A DNA stretch of 54,166 nt from an uncultured Prevotellaceae bacterium (GCA_900319385.1 ONOG01000021.1:1-54166), one strand, 5' to 3'. Shown: positions 1 to 7,630, counted from the first letter of the stretch. Translations and numbers: made by a program. Notes: generated by a model from the letters alone, not told the origin.

Positions 1-20
1 AGAGGGGGCTTACTTTTCTG

Positions 21-56
21 AAAATAAAAACGCAACGCCTGTTTAAGGGCATTGCG
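21..56 (-). terminator. Terminator downstream of the OmpA-like remnant
   Basis: The arms CGCAACGCC (31-39) and GGGCATTGCG (47-56) form a hairpin. On the minus strand it is followed at once by a T-rich run (30 down to 21). It lies just past the stop codon of the OmpA-like remnant at 124, which fits an intrinsic terminator for that former gene. Confidence 0.55.
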
Positions 57-123
57 GAAGATAATTTTTTGCTCATTTGAGTTTTAGCGGACAGTAATAT
101 TTTTTTTATAATGATAATAGCGA

Positions 124-290
124 CTACTTTTTAATAAAAACGACCCTGCGGTTCGTGGCACGTTCTTCCGCCGTATTGTTGTCGGCGACAGGTTTTCGAC
201 TTCCCTTTCCTGTAGCCGAAGGTTGAAGCCATCGACTCCAAGACTTTCGTTGGCCTTCACGACGGCTTCGGTATCACAAGCGTCTTATTG
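124..290 (-). pseudogene. Remnant of an OmpA-family C-terminal domain
   Basis: Reading the minus strand up to a TAG at 124-126 gives a tail ending PVADNNTAEERATNRRVVF followed by Ile-Lys-Lys. This is the typical end of an OmpA/Pal peptidoglycan-binding domain (Asn-Asn-Thr..Glu..Arg..Asn-Arg-Arg-Val). About 35 codons upstream the frame breaks. The continuing OmpA-like text (TEAVVKANESLGVDGF) is in another frame, and stops interrupt every frame further upstream. No full-length domain can be rebuilt, so I call this a decayed gene fragment. The frameshift could instead be a sequencing error, and the segment from about 229 to 370 is too degraded to assign. Confidence 0.45.
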
Positions 291-374
291 TCAAATTCGG
301 TGTGAGGAATACTGCCGGACTTGTTGCGATTGCCCTTCGTGAACTGTTGGTATAGGGTGCGGATGCTTTTTCAT

Positions 375-420
375 AAAAAAAACAAAAGCAGGAGTGGAAA
401 CCGGCGCCATTCCTGCTTTT
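375..420 (-). terminator. Terminator of the yebC/TSCPD transcript
   Basis: The hairpin arms AAAAGCAGGAGTGG (384-397) and CCATTCCTGCTTTT (407-420) pair with one wobble. On the minus strand an eight-T run follows at 382-375. It lies 40 nt past the stop codon of the minus-strand gene ending at 462 and so closes that transcript. Confidence 0.8.
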
Positions 421-461
421 ATTAAGTATGCTGCGGTCTTGTTGCAGCTGTGTGGTATCTT

Positions 462-1121
462 CTAATGATAGTCTTCCTTTGTGAATTGGAAGGTGAGCAC
501 TTCTTCTCGTCGGCTGCGGGAGAGGGAGTCGGTGCGAATGCGGTCGAAGTGGCTGACGATGGTGACGCCCATATCCTTGACGTGACGCAGATCGATGGAG
601 TTCTTGACGGTGCTGAGCAGCTGTTTTTCGAGCTCTTGCTTCTGCAGCTGGAGCTTGAGTACGCCTTCGTCGTCGGTATTGACTTGGTAGTAGTAGTGGA
701 TGGCGTTGCTGCCGTCGTCGTGGTAGATGATGCTGTCGAGGATGACGCTGCCGTCGGGGGTGATGCGCTGAGGGCAGGTGCGCTCGGTGAGTTCACGTGC
801 TTCGCGTTCGAGCCGTTGGGGTTTGGTTTCCTGACACGATGTGAACAGGACGGCGATGAGGAAGACGCCGACCATAGTGAGGGCTCGGAGTGCCTGTGCC
901 AGTTGGTCGGGGCAGGAGGTGTGTTTCGCTCCGCAGCGGATGCCTTCGAGCTTCCTGACTACTTCGTCGGCTTTCTGTCCCTTGACGAGCTGACTGAGGC
1001 CGATGGTGTTGCCTGGGCATCCTCCGACGAATTGGACGTGGTTGATGACCTTGGTCTCGTCGTCGATGTCGAGCAGTATCTTTTTCGAACAGACGCCTTG
1101 GGGCTCGTATTCGTATTTCAT
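462..1121 (-). CDS. TSCPD-domain protein fused in frame to a lipoprotein-like segment
   Basis: Residues 1-82 match the small stand-alone TSCPD family (TIGR03905 type), with the Cys-rich motifs GGCPGN and TSCPDQLAQAL. Such proteins are normally about 80 residues and have no firmly known role; related domains sit at the C terminus of some ribonucleotide reductases. Here the frame runs on without a stop into MVGVFLIAVLFTSCQE, which looks like a lipoprotein signal peptide with a lipobox Cys at residue 96. A charged, coiled tail of about 120 residues follows. The ATG at 873-875 could start the lipoprotein on its own. Either two genes fused by loss of a stop, or an in-frame internal start yields two products. 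The gene begins 3 nt after yebC and is co-transcribed with it. The TSCPD call is good; the fusion is what I see, and its function is unknown. Confidence 0.7.
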   Translation of the reverse strand: MKYEYEPQGVCSKKILLDIDDETKVINHVQFVGGCPGNTIGLSQLVKGQKADEVVRKLEGIRCGAKHTSCPDQLAQALRALTMVGVFLIAVLFTSCQETKPQRLEREARELTERTCPQRITPDGSVILDSIIYHDDGSNAIHYYYQVNTDDEGVLKLQLQKQELEKQLLSTVKNSIDLRHVKDMGVTIVSHFDRIRTDSLSRSRREEVLTFQFTKEDYH

Positions 1122-1124
1122 GGG

Positions 1125-1856
1125 TTACTTCATGTTGGTATATACGCTCTGCACGTCGTCGAAGTCTTCGAGCTTCTCGACCATCTTGTCAATGGTTTCG
1201 CGTTGCTCGTCGGTGACTTCTTTGAGGTCGTTGGGCACGTAGGTGAACTCGGCGCTGGTGATTTCTAGTCCTTTTTCTTCGAGGTAGGCCTGTATCTGCG
1301 CGAAGCTCTTGGGGTCGCCGTAGATGGTGATGGTGGTCTCGTCGGTCTCTTCGTCGGTTTCTTCGTCAAACTCGTCGCTCACGCCGTAGTCGATGAGGTC
1401 GAGGACCATTTCGTCCATGTCTATGCCGTCTTTCTTCTTGAACGAGAATTGTGCGTAGTGGTCGAAGAGGTAGGCAAGTGAGCCCATGGTGCCGAGGGTA
1501 CCGTTGAACTTGTTGAAGATGCTGCGCACGTCGGCGACGGTGCGGGTGGGGTTGTCGGTGAGGGTGTCGACGAAGATGGCGATGCCGTGGGGACCGTAGC
1601 CTTCGTAGGTCATCGACTTCCAGGAGTTTTTGTCCTTGCCGGCGGCGTTCTTGATGGCGCGCTCGATGTTGTCCTTGGGCATGTTCTCATGCTTGCATGT
1701 AGCGATGATAGCGCGCAGCCGTGAGTTGTTTTCGGGCTCTGGTCCGCCTTCGGCTACTGCGATGGCGATTTGCTTGCCCAGACGTGTGAATGTTTTTGCC
1801 ATGTTGCCCCAGCGCTTGAGCTTGCGGGCTTTACGGAATTCAAATGCTCTTCCCAT
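1125..1856 (-). CDS. yebC: YebC/PmpR family protein
   Basis: The 243 residues match the YebC/TACO1 family over the full length. The N-terminal helical domain begins with the typical KRWGNMAKTFTRLGKQI, then NMPKDNIERAIK near residue 60 and YEGYGPHGIAIFVDTLTDN near residue 85. YebC proteins were first described as DNA-binding regulators, and more recent work gives members a role in relieving ribosome stalling, so the molecular role is not settled by sequence. An acidic insertion (DEFDEETDEETDE) lies near residues 160-172. The ATG at 1856 precedes the conserved N terminus by only a few residues. The gene is upstream of and nearly touching the TSCPD gene. It lies 93 nt after pheT, with an A/T-rich repeat and a C/G-rich palindrome between. 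Confidence 0.93.
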   Translation of the reverse strand: MGRAFEFRKARKLKRWGNMAKTFTRLGKQIAIAVAEGGPEPENNSRLRAIIATCKHENMPKDNIERAIKNAAGKDKNSWKSMTYEGYGPHGIAIFVDTLTDNPTRTVADVRSIFNKFNGTLGTMGSLAYLFDHYAQFSFKKKDGIDMDEMVLDLIDYGVSDEFDEETDEETDETTITIYGDPKSFAQIQAYLEEKGLEITSAEFTYVPNDLKEVTDEQRETIDKMVEKLEDFDDVQSVYTNMK

Positions 1857-1861
1857 ATAAT

Positions 1862-1939
1862 AATTGAAAATTGATAATTGAAAATTGAAAATTAAAGGAC
1901 CTCTCCCCTGATTCTCCTTAAGGTGAAGGCAGGGGAGAG
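1862..1939. repeat. A/T heptad-like repeat plus C/G-rich palindrome
   Basis: TAATTGAAAATTGATAATTGAAAATTGAAAATT is an A/T-rich tandem run. Next to it CCTCTCCCCTG (1901-1911) and CAGGGGAGAGG (1929-1939) form an 11-bp perfect inverted repeat. Both belong to repeat types that recur elsewhere in the window. The palindrome may serve as the 3' hairpin of pheT, but there is no clear T-run. Confidence 0.6.
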
Positions 1940-1949
1940 GAGAATGCTT

Positions 1950-4457
1950 TTATTTCCCTCGTATTTTGGCGCCGAGTTGCTTGCAGATGTTCTGCTCAAT
2001 TTTCGACATGATGGCGTCGATCTGCTTGTCGTTGAGGGTCTTTTCGCTGTCTTGCAGGATGAAGTTGACGGCGTAGCTCTTTTTGCCGGCTTCGAGGTTC
2101 TTGCCTTCATAGACGTCGAACAGGCGTACTTCCTTCAGTATCTTCTTTTCGCTCTGGTAGGCGATGCGTTCCACTTCGGCAAATTCGGTATCTTTGTCGA
2201 GCAGCAGGGCGAGGTCGCGGCTCACGGCTGGGAACTTGGGCACTTCGCTGAAGCTGACGCTCTTGCCCTGCACGAGCTTCATGACGGCGTTCCAGTTGAT
2301 GTCTGCGTAATATACGGGTGCTTCGATGTCGAGTTTGGATGTCTGCTTCTTGCTGACGATGCCGAACTGTGCCAACAGCTTTCCGCCACGCTGACTGATG
2401 GTTTGCGAGGCTGCGTACAGGTCGTTCTTCTCGTTGCCAAACACGAGTGCGCCGAAGGGTACGCCGAGCCGGTGCAGGATGTTGAGCACGTAGGACTTCA
2501 GTTCATAGACCGAGCTGTCTTCGTTGGGATGTGCCCAGCTTCCACTCACGCGCTTGCCGGTGAGCCAGAGTCCGAGATGATAGTCTTCGCTGTAGGCAGC
2601 GAGTATCTGCTTCGAAGTTTCGCCCGAGGGGACGATGCCTGTGTTGTCTTGTTTCTTCTCTGCGTTGAAATAGTAGCAGTTGCCAAACTCAAAGAACTTG
2701 AGGTCAGCTTCACGACGGTTGACGTTGTGGCTGATGCTTTCGAGTCCGCCGAACAGCAGGGTCTGACGCAGCACGCCGAGGTCCTGACTCAGCGGGTTGA
2801 GAAGGCGGACAAGGTTTTCGGCCTTGCACACGGTCTCCATATCGTCGTAGTAGGACGTCTTGGTGAGCGAGTTGTTCAGAATTTCGTTGAATCCGCAGCC
2901 GACGAGTTGTTCGCCGATCAGGTTTTGCAACTTGTAGCTCTTGTCCAGATTGCCTTTGGTGGTGAGCGACGACTTCACCTGCGAGGGTATCTCAACGTTG
3001 TCGTATCCATAGATGCGCAGGATTTCCTCGACAACGTCGCAGGGCTTGGTCACATCGACACGGAAGGCGGGCACACGCAGTTGCATGCCTGCGTCGTCCT
3101 GTGAAAGAATTTCCATACCGAGATCCTGGCAGATGCGCTGCATGGTTTCGACAGGGATGTCCTTGCCAATGAGGTCGTGGGCATATTTGTAGGAGAAATC
3201 GACGATGGCAGGCTGGGGGAGTGTCGGGCTCTTTACGTCCTTGATTTCCATGGCGATTTCACCGCCAGCCAGTTCCTTCGCCATCAGGGCTGCCATCTTC
3301 ACGGCATAGATCTGGCCTTCGGGGTCGATGCCACGCTCGAAACGGAACGATGCGTCGGTCTGCAGGCCATGACGGCGTGCCGACTTGCGAATCCAGGTGG
3401 GGTGGAAATAGGCCGATTCGAAGAGCACGTCGCGGGTTGTCTCGTACGTTCCCGAACCTTTGCCACCAAACACGCCGGCGATGCACATCGGCTCTTCGGC
3501 ATTGCAAATGGCGAGGTCGCGGTCGCTCAGTTTGTGCTCCACGCCGTCGAGGGTGACGAACGGTGTGCCTTCAGGCATGGCCTTCACCACCACCTTCTTG
3601 CCCAGTACCATGTCGGCATCGAAGCAGTGGAGGGGCTGACCGTATGCCATCATCACATAGTTCGTGATATCGACGATGTTGTTGATGGGGCGCAGGCCGA
3701 TGGTGGTCAGGCGGTCCTTCAGCCATTTCGGCGATTCCTTCACCTCGCATCCCTTCACCGTCACAGCTACATAGCGGGGGCAGGCTTCGGTGTTCTCGAC
3801 CACGACGTCGATGTCGAGGTTATGGCTGTCCACTTTGAAGGCATCGACCGACGGGCGGTGAAGCTTCGTCTCGTAACCATGCTGGCGCAGGTAGGCATAG
3901 AAATCGCGAGCCACACCCCAGTGTGAGCAGGCGTCGGAGTGGTTGGGCGTGATGTCCACCTCAATCACCCAGTCGCTCTCCAGATTGAAGTATTTGGCAG
4001 CCGGCAGTCCGACAGGTGTGTCATCAGGGAGCACCATGATGCCCTCGTGGCTGGTTCCTACGCCAATTTCGTCTTCGGCACAGATCATGCCGTTCGACTC
4101 AACGCCGCGCAGTTTCGATTTCTTGATCACAAATTCCTTGTCGCCGTCGTAGAGCTTCGTGCCCAGCGTGGCGACAATCACTTTCTGTCCGGCTGCTACG
4201 TTCGGAGCGCCGCAAACGATTTGAACAGGTTCGCCTGTACCTTCGTCCACTGTGCAAACGTGCATGTGGTCGCTGTCGGGGTGCGGTTCGCAGGTGAGCA
4301 CATGACCCACCACCAGACCTTCCAGTCCGCCGCGGATACTTTGAACCTCTTCCACCGCATCGACCTCAAGGCCGACGCTGGTCAGTGCCGCAGCCACCTG
4401 CTGCGGTGTCATGTCGAAATCGACATATTCTTTCAGCCATTGATAACTGACGTTCAT
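1950..4457 (-). CDS. pheT: Phenylalanyl-tRNA synthetase beta subunit
   Basis: The beta subunit of the heterotetrameric PheRS charges tRNA-Phe together with PheS, which is not in this window. At 835 residues it has normal bacterial length. The N terminus MNVSYQWLKEYVDFDM is typical. The EMAP-II-like tRNA-binding domain (about 40-155) contains HPDSDHMHVC. The B3/B4 editing domain follows (about 210-395) with DITNYVMMAYGQPLHCFDAD, then the B5 domain with the DVVEEILRIYGYDNVEIP motif. The FDX-ACB anticodon-binding domain fills the last 95 residues (FPAVSRDLALLLDKD). The gene stands alone, with a likely promoter at 4562-4569. A ladder of spaced GTGCAC palindromes lies in its upstream intergenic region. 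Confidence 0.97.
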   Translation of the reverse strand: MNVSYQWLKEYVDFDMTPQQVAAALTSVGLEVDAVEEVQSIRGGLEGLVVGHVLTCEPHPDSDHMHVCTVDEGTGEPVQIVCGAPNVAAGQKVIVATLGTKLYDGDKEFVIKKSKLRGVESNGMICAEDEIGVGTSHEGIMVLPDDTPVGLPAAKYFNLESDWVIEVDITPNHSDACSHWGVARDFYAYLRQHGYETKLHRPSVDAFKVDSHNLDIDVVVENTEACPRYVAVTVKGCEVKESPKWLKDRLTTIGLRPINNIVDITNYVMMAYGQPLHCFDADMVLGKKVVVKAMPEGTPFVTLDGVEHKLSDRDLAICNAEEPMCIAGVFGGKGSGTYETTRDVLFESAYFHPTWIRKSARRHGLQTDASFRFERGIDPEGQIYAVKMAALMAKELAGGEIAMEIKDVKSPTLPQPAIVDFSYKYAHDLIGKDIPVETMQRICQDLGMEILSQDDAGMQLRVPAFRVDVTKPCDVVEEILRIYGYDNVEIPSQVKSSLTTKGNLDKSYKLQNLIGEQLVGCGFNEILNNSLTKTSYYDDMETVCKAENLVRLLNPLSQDLGVLRQTLLFGGLESISHNVNRREADLKFFEFGNCYYFNAEKKQDNTGIVPSGETSKQILAAYSEDYHLGLWLTGKRVSGSWAHPNEDSSVYELKSYVLNILHRLGVPFGALVFGNEKNDLYAASQTISQRGGKLLAQFGIVSKKQTSKLDIEAPVYYADINWNAVMKLVQGKSVSFSEVPKFPAVSRDLALLLDKDTEFAEVERIAYQSEKKILKEVRLFDVYEGKNLEAGKKSYAVNFILQDSEKTLNDKQIDAIMSKIEQNICKQLGAKIRGK

Positions 4458-4561
4458 CTTTCTGTTGTTCGCTTTTTACATCCTCATGTTCACATCGTTT
4501 CCGCACAGCTATATCCGTACAAATCCGTGCAAATCCGAGGATTGGATTTACAAATTTCCTG

Positions 4562-4569
4562 CAAAGTTA
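4562..4569 (-). promoter_or_regulatory. Probable pheT promoter (-7 box)
   Basis: TAACTTTG on the minus strand matches the Bacteroidetes -7 consensus TAnnTTTG. No good TTTG occurs 19-20 bp further upstream, so the -33 half is weak. The predicted start would leave a leader of about 95 nt before pheT, containing short repeats of the type AAATCCG. Confidence 0.45.
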
Positions 4570-4631
4570 ATCAAAAAAACTGAGATACAGACATCTTTGG
4601 AATGAATATTTGGGAACGGCGGGCTATTTTG

Positions 4632-4770
4632 ATGCACTTTTGGTAAAATCGAGCCACACTCTGGAAAAAATAATTGTGCACTGCCGATAAAATGACAGTG
4701 CACTGCGAGTATATCTTAGAGTGCACTGCGAAGAAATTGGGAGTGCACAGCTGTGAAATTTGCAGTGCAC
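4632..4770. repeat. Ladder A: five GTGCAC palindromes at 22-23-22-22 bp pitch
   Basis: Perfect GTGCAC cores start at 4676, 4698, 4721, 4743 and 4765, giving steps of 22, 23, 22 and 22 bp. Several extend to the 10-bp palindrome CAGTGCACTG. Two degenerate cores, ATGCAC at 4632 and CCACAC at 4654, continue the 22-bp pitch. The 16-17 bp spacers are A/T-rich and not alike. The ladder fills the space between the manA stop (4784) and the pheT promoter. It is too short in repeat and spacer for CRISPR. Function unknown; identical geometry recurs at 21897 and 49272. Confidence 0.85.
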
Positions 4771-4783
4771 TGTTTTTTCGATG

Positions 4784-5758
4784 CTACATAGTAGCTGTAA
4801 GGAAAGTGGCGTTGCCGAAGATATAGAGAACATTCTCGCAGGCAGGCACGAGGATCGTCTCGCCCTGGTGGATGTGGATACCGTTGATGTTGGCTTCGCC
4901 CCATAGACACATGACGACGACGAACGAGTCGCACTGGAAATCCACTTGTGCTGCCACTTGTACGACGACGCGATGTACGATGAAGTAGGGGCAGTTGATG
5001 AGTTGCGAAGTGGGTTTGGTGCTGTCGTAACTGCTGCGATACTCGGGCCACACCTGGTAGTCGATGGCGTCCTTCGCCTCGGCGACATGTAGTTCGCGGG
5101 GTTTGCCGTGGGCATCCTTACGGCCGAAGTCATAGACACGGTAGGTGATGTCGCTCGTTTGCTGGATTTCTGCCAGAAAGTTGCCGGCTCCAATGGCATG
5201 CAAACGTCCGGCAGGCAGAAAGTAGAGGTCGCCGTCGTGCGATTCGTGGGTCGCAATGACCGATGCCATCGGGTTGTCGCCAGCGGTGTTAGGTTCGCTG
5301 ACCAGCCGTTCGTATTCCTCGGGCGTGATGCTCTTGCTGAGTCCGCTGTAGATCTTGGCTCCGACATCGGCCTTGATGACGTACCACATCTCAGTCTTGC
5401 CCGTACAGCCATGGCGCTGCATGGCCAGTTCGTCGTTGGGATGTACCTGGACGGAGAGGTCCTGACGCGAGTCGATGAACTTGACAAGCAACGGGAATTT
5501 GTTACCGAACTTCTTATAGACTTTGTTGCCGACGAGCAGTCCCTTGTACTTGTCGATGAGCTCGGTGAGTGTCAGACCTACGTCGATGTCATCGATGAGT
5601 CCGCGTTCGATGGCCTTACTTTCGTGACCAGGCACTCCGCTGATTTCCCAACTCTCGCCGATGTTGGGTTGAGCGGTGAAGATGCCTTTGAAAGGAGCTA
5701 TCTGGTAGCCTCCCCAGAGGGTTGTCTTGAGGTAGGGAGCAAATTTGTAGGGTTTCAT
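4784..5758 (-). CDS. manA: Mannose-6-phosphate isomerase, class I
   Basis: This zinc enzyme interconverts mannose 6-phosphate and fructose 6-phosphate, feeding GDP-mannose synthesis or mannose use. The 324-residue protein has the short type-I form. YLKTTLWGG lies near the N terminus, VQVHPNDELA at 103-112 gives the zinc-binding His, KTEMWYVIKAD (121-131) gives a Glu ligand, and GRLHAIGAG holds a further His ligand and substrate-binding residues. It is monocistronic in appearance, with a promoter box at 5785-5792. manC, the next step toward GDP-mannose, is 10 kb away at 15702. Ladder A abuts its stop codon. Confidence 0.94.
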   Translation of the reverse strand: MKPYKFAPYLKTTLWGGYQIAPFKGIFTAQPNIGESWEISGVPGHESKAIERGLIDDIDVGLTLTELIDKYKGLLVGNKVYKKFGNKFPLLVKFIDSRQDLSVQVHPNDELAMQRHGCTGKTEMWYVIKADVGAKIYSGLSKSITPEEYERLVSEPNTAGDNPMASVIATHESHDGDLYFLPAGRLHAIGAGNFLAEIQQTSDITYRVYDFGRKDAHGKPRELHVAEAKDAIDYQVWPEYRSSYDSTKPTSQLINCPYFIVHRVVVQVAAQVDFQCDSFVVVMCLWGEANINGIHIHQGETILVPACENVLYIFGNATFLTATM

Positions 5759-5784
5759 GTTTCGCTGTGTTTGCTTTGACGATG

Positions 5785-5792
5785 CAAAGGTA
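5785..5792 (-). promoter_or_regulatory. Probable manA promoter (-7 box)
   Basis: TACCTTTG on the minus strand is a full match to the Bacteroidetes -7 box, 27 nt upstream of the manA ATG. The region 19 bp further upstream is a T-rich heptad repeat (TTTTTAA) that supplies only a weak -33 element. Confidence 0.6.
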
Positions 5793-5868
5793 CGACATGT
5801 AATTGAAAATTAAAAATTAAAAATTAAAAAATAAGATCTGTGGATATTGGTGAATAAAAAACTAAATT

Positions 5869-5907
5869 AAAAAAACAAAAACCAGCACTGCGCGAAGCAT
5901 GCTGGTT
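5869..5907 (-). terminator. Terminator of the sigma-factor operon
   Basis: AACCAGCA (5880-5887) and TGCTGGTT (5900-5907) pair perfectly, and on the minus strand a T-rich run (TTTGTTTTTTT) follows. It lies 60 nt beyond the stop of the minus-strand gene ending at 5969. Confidence 0.85.
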
Positions 5908-5968
5908 TTCACCTCAGGAATTTTGTGTTTGTGTTGTGACTTTCGGATTGAGGTGTGGGATGTGTGTT

Positions 5969-6487
5969 TTATTTGCCGCGGTTCTCACCGTAAGGATGAT
6001 GCCATCCGCGGTTCTTGCGGCTGTTGTTACCGTCCCGCATCTGGTCGTGAGGAGTGAATTTGCGCAAAGCTTCCATTTGGAATTTCCAAAGGGCGACGCG
6101 CAGGCCATGAACCTTTTTCCAAGACAAGACGGAGTGGAATTTCTTGTAATACTCCTGTTCAATCTTCTTGTTTTCGAGGTCAAGTCCCGTCGCTTGCTTG
6201 ATGGCTTTCTCATAGTCGGCTTCGCTCGAGCCTTCCTTGCACGACATCATGGCCATACCGGCAGCATCATTGTTCTTGCGCTGTTTTTCTTGCATTTCGT
6301 GCAGGAGAGGGAAGAGTCGGGCTGCTTCGTCTGCAGTGAGGCCAGCTTCCTTGGTCACGAATTCCTCAAGGCGTTGTTTGTACCGCTCCGGCGAGAACTG
6401 GTGACGCTTGTTCTGCTGTCCAGCTTGCTGTGCTGCCATGTTGAATGTTGTAGCCAGCAGGCAAAGGATGAATATCAATTGTTTCAT
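5969..6487 (-). CDS. Secreted Spy/CpxP-like protein of a sigma-factor operon
   Basis: A 172-residue protein with a signal peptide (MKQLIFILCLLATTFNMAAQ) and a helical, highly charged mature part. FSPERYKQRLEEFVTKEAGLTADEAARLFPLLHEM resembles the helical repeat of periplasmic LTXXQ/Spy/CpxP-type proteins, though the exact LTXXQ motif is not obvious. The C terminus is basic (NNSRKNRGWHHPYGENRGK). It is the last gene of a minus-strand set with an ECF sigma factor and a one-membrane-helix protein, an arrangement common in Bacteroidales. A sensor or chaperone role in envelope stress is inference from context and composition. Confidence 0.7.
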   Translation of the reverse strand: MKQLIFILCLLATTFNMAAQQAGQQNKRHQFSPERYKQRLEEFVTKEAGLTADEAARLFPLLHEMQEKQRKNNDAAGMAMMSCKEGSSEADYEKAIKQATGLDLENKKIEQEYYKKFHSVLSWKKVHGLRVALWKFQMEALRKFTPHDQMRDGNNSRKNRGWHHPYGENRGK

Positions 6488-6518
6488 AATGTTTAGGTTT
6501 TAGTGTTTCTGTCTATCG

Positions 6519-6890
6519 TTAATAACCGCCGGCGAGATAGCGGTAGATGTCTGAGTTGTCCACCATGGCATACTCCAACATTTCCTGCTCGTATTGCTCG
6601 TCATAGTTGTCGGAGGTCTCGACTTGAGCGGTCTGCTGATTGCCGTTAGCAGAGGGGAAGAGGTTGGGCAGATTGACAAAGAATACGGCCAATGCGATGC
6701 TGGCAGCCACTCCGAGTGTCCATCCAATCCATCGGCGATTGTTTTTAGGTTTTAGCTCGGCAGTAGGCGTTGCAGTAACGTCCGTTTCAGGGATTTGCTC
6801 CATGATGCGTGCGGTGAGGTTGTCGAAATAGCCCTCTGGCACGCTAAACGGATTACGCTTCTGCGGGTTGTTGATGTCGAACGTTTTCAT
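6519..6890 (-). CDS. Putative anti-sigma factor, single membrane span
   Basis: A small protein (123 residues from the ATG at 6890) that starts MKTFDINNPQKRNPFSVPEGYFDNL. The NPFxVPEGYFDxL motif is typical of Bacteroidales proteins encoded next to ECF sigma factors. One membrane helix (WIGWTLGVAASIALAVFFV) lies near residues 53-71, with a short acidic tail outside. An upstream ATG at 6932 is possible, but the motif and spacing favour 6890. It sits between the sigma gene (90 nt upstream) and the Spy-like gene (31 nt downstream). The sigma-holding role is inferred from context, as no classical zinc anti-sigma motif is present. Confidence 0.75.
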   Translation of the reverse strand: MKTFDINNPQKRNPFSVPEGYFDNLTARIMEQIPETDVTATPTAELKPKNNRRWIGWTLGVAASIALAVFFVNLPNLFPSANGNQQTAQVETSDNYDEQYEQEMLEYAMVDNSDIYRYLAGGY

Positions 6891-6980
6891 ATTCGTTGTG
6901 AATTTGTTATTGATATGACTCCTTGGTATCAAGATGGTTTAATGGTATATGCAAAAAAGTTGCAGCTGTTCTGCCTTGTG

Positions 6981-7550
6981 CTATTCTTGTCGGTGGAAGA
7001 ACTCTTCGATTTTCTTGACGGCAAGGTGGTAGGAGGCTTTCAAGGCTCCGACACTGGTGCCTGTGATGTCCGACATGTCTTCGTATTTCATTTCCTGAAA
7101 ATACTTCATGTTGAACACGGCGCGTTGTTTGTCTGGCAGTGCAGCGATGGCTGTGTGTAGCAATGCTTCAGTTTCGTCGCCATCGAAGTAGGGGTCGCTT
7201 TCGAGTGTGTTGGCCAGAGTGAGCGGTGCATCATCATCATCGTCGGTGATGTTGGTATCGATCGAGATTGTTTCGCGTTGCTTACTCAGAAATGTCAGAG
7301 TCTCATTATGTGCAATGCGAAAGAGCCATGTGGACAGTTTGGCATCGCCACGAAATGTGTCGATGTTGCTCCATGCCTTGAGGAAGGTGTTCTGGAGCAC
7401 ATCGTCGGCATCGTCATGGTAGGCGACCATACGGCGTATCTGCCAGTAGAGGGGCTGGCTGAACGCGTTGACAATCTGCTCGAACGCTTTGCGCTTTTGT
7501 TTCGGATCGTGCAGTTGTTGGATGAGTTCTTGCTCGTCGGTCGTTTTCAT
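6981..7550 (-). CDS. ECF-type RNA polymerase sigma factor
   Basis: A 189-residue sigma-70 family member of the ECF group. Region 2 (about 22-92) reads AFSQPLYWQIRRMVAYHDDADDVLQNTFLKAW and then TFRGDAKLSTWLFRIAHNE, the conserved region 2.1-2.4 signature. Region 4 (about 130-182) contains LPDKQRAVFNMKYFQEMKYEDMS with the helix-turn-helix VGALKASYHLAVKKI. An acidic linker (DDDDDAPL) joins them. It heads an operon with a membrane partner and a secreted helical protein and probably answers an envelope signal. The regulon cannot be told from sequence. Confidence 0.93.
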   Translation of the reverse strand: MKTTDEQELIQQLHDPKQKRKAFEQIVNAFSQPLYWQIRRMVAYHDDADDVLQNTFLKAWSNIDTFRGDAKLSTWLFRIAHNETLTFLSKQRETISIDTNITDDDDDAPLTLANTLESDPYFDGDETEALLHTAIAALPDKQRAVFNMKYFQEMKYEDMSDITGTSVGALKASYHLAVKKIEEFFHRQE

Positions 7551-7593
7551 CTATTCTGTGAGATGGCCGAAAGGGGATTTAGTTTAATTTTCA

Positions 7594-7630
7594 ATAAAAA
7601 AAACCTTGCTTGCGTATTGCAAACAAGGTT
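7594..7630 (-). terminator. Terminator of the T9SS-domain mini-gene
   Basis: AACCTTGCTTGC (7602-7613) and GCAAACAAGGTT (7619-7630) form a 12-bp stem with one wobble. On the minus strand it is followed by eight Ts. It lies 36 nt after the stop of the 103-codon gene at 7666. Confidence 0.9.

Noticed and set aside
1923..3104. 393-codon open frame opposite pheT
   Set aside because: PheT is complete on the other strand with all domains; this frame is a shadow.
4495..4550. AAATCCG repeats in the pheT leader as a riboswitch or T-box
   Set aside because: No T-box or known aptamer core is visible; the words are a common short repeat in Bacteroidetes spacers.
4676..4770. The GTGCAC ladders as CRISPR arrays
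   Set aside because: Repeats are 6-10 bp and spacers 16-17 bp, far below CRISPR sizes; there are only five units, no leader-like repeat identity, and no cas genes in the window.
4624..5487. 287-codon frame overlapping manA on the same strand
   Set aside because: ManA motifs lie in the other frame; this one is Ser/Arg/Thr-rich and runs through ladder A.
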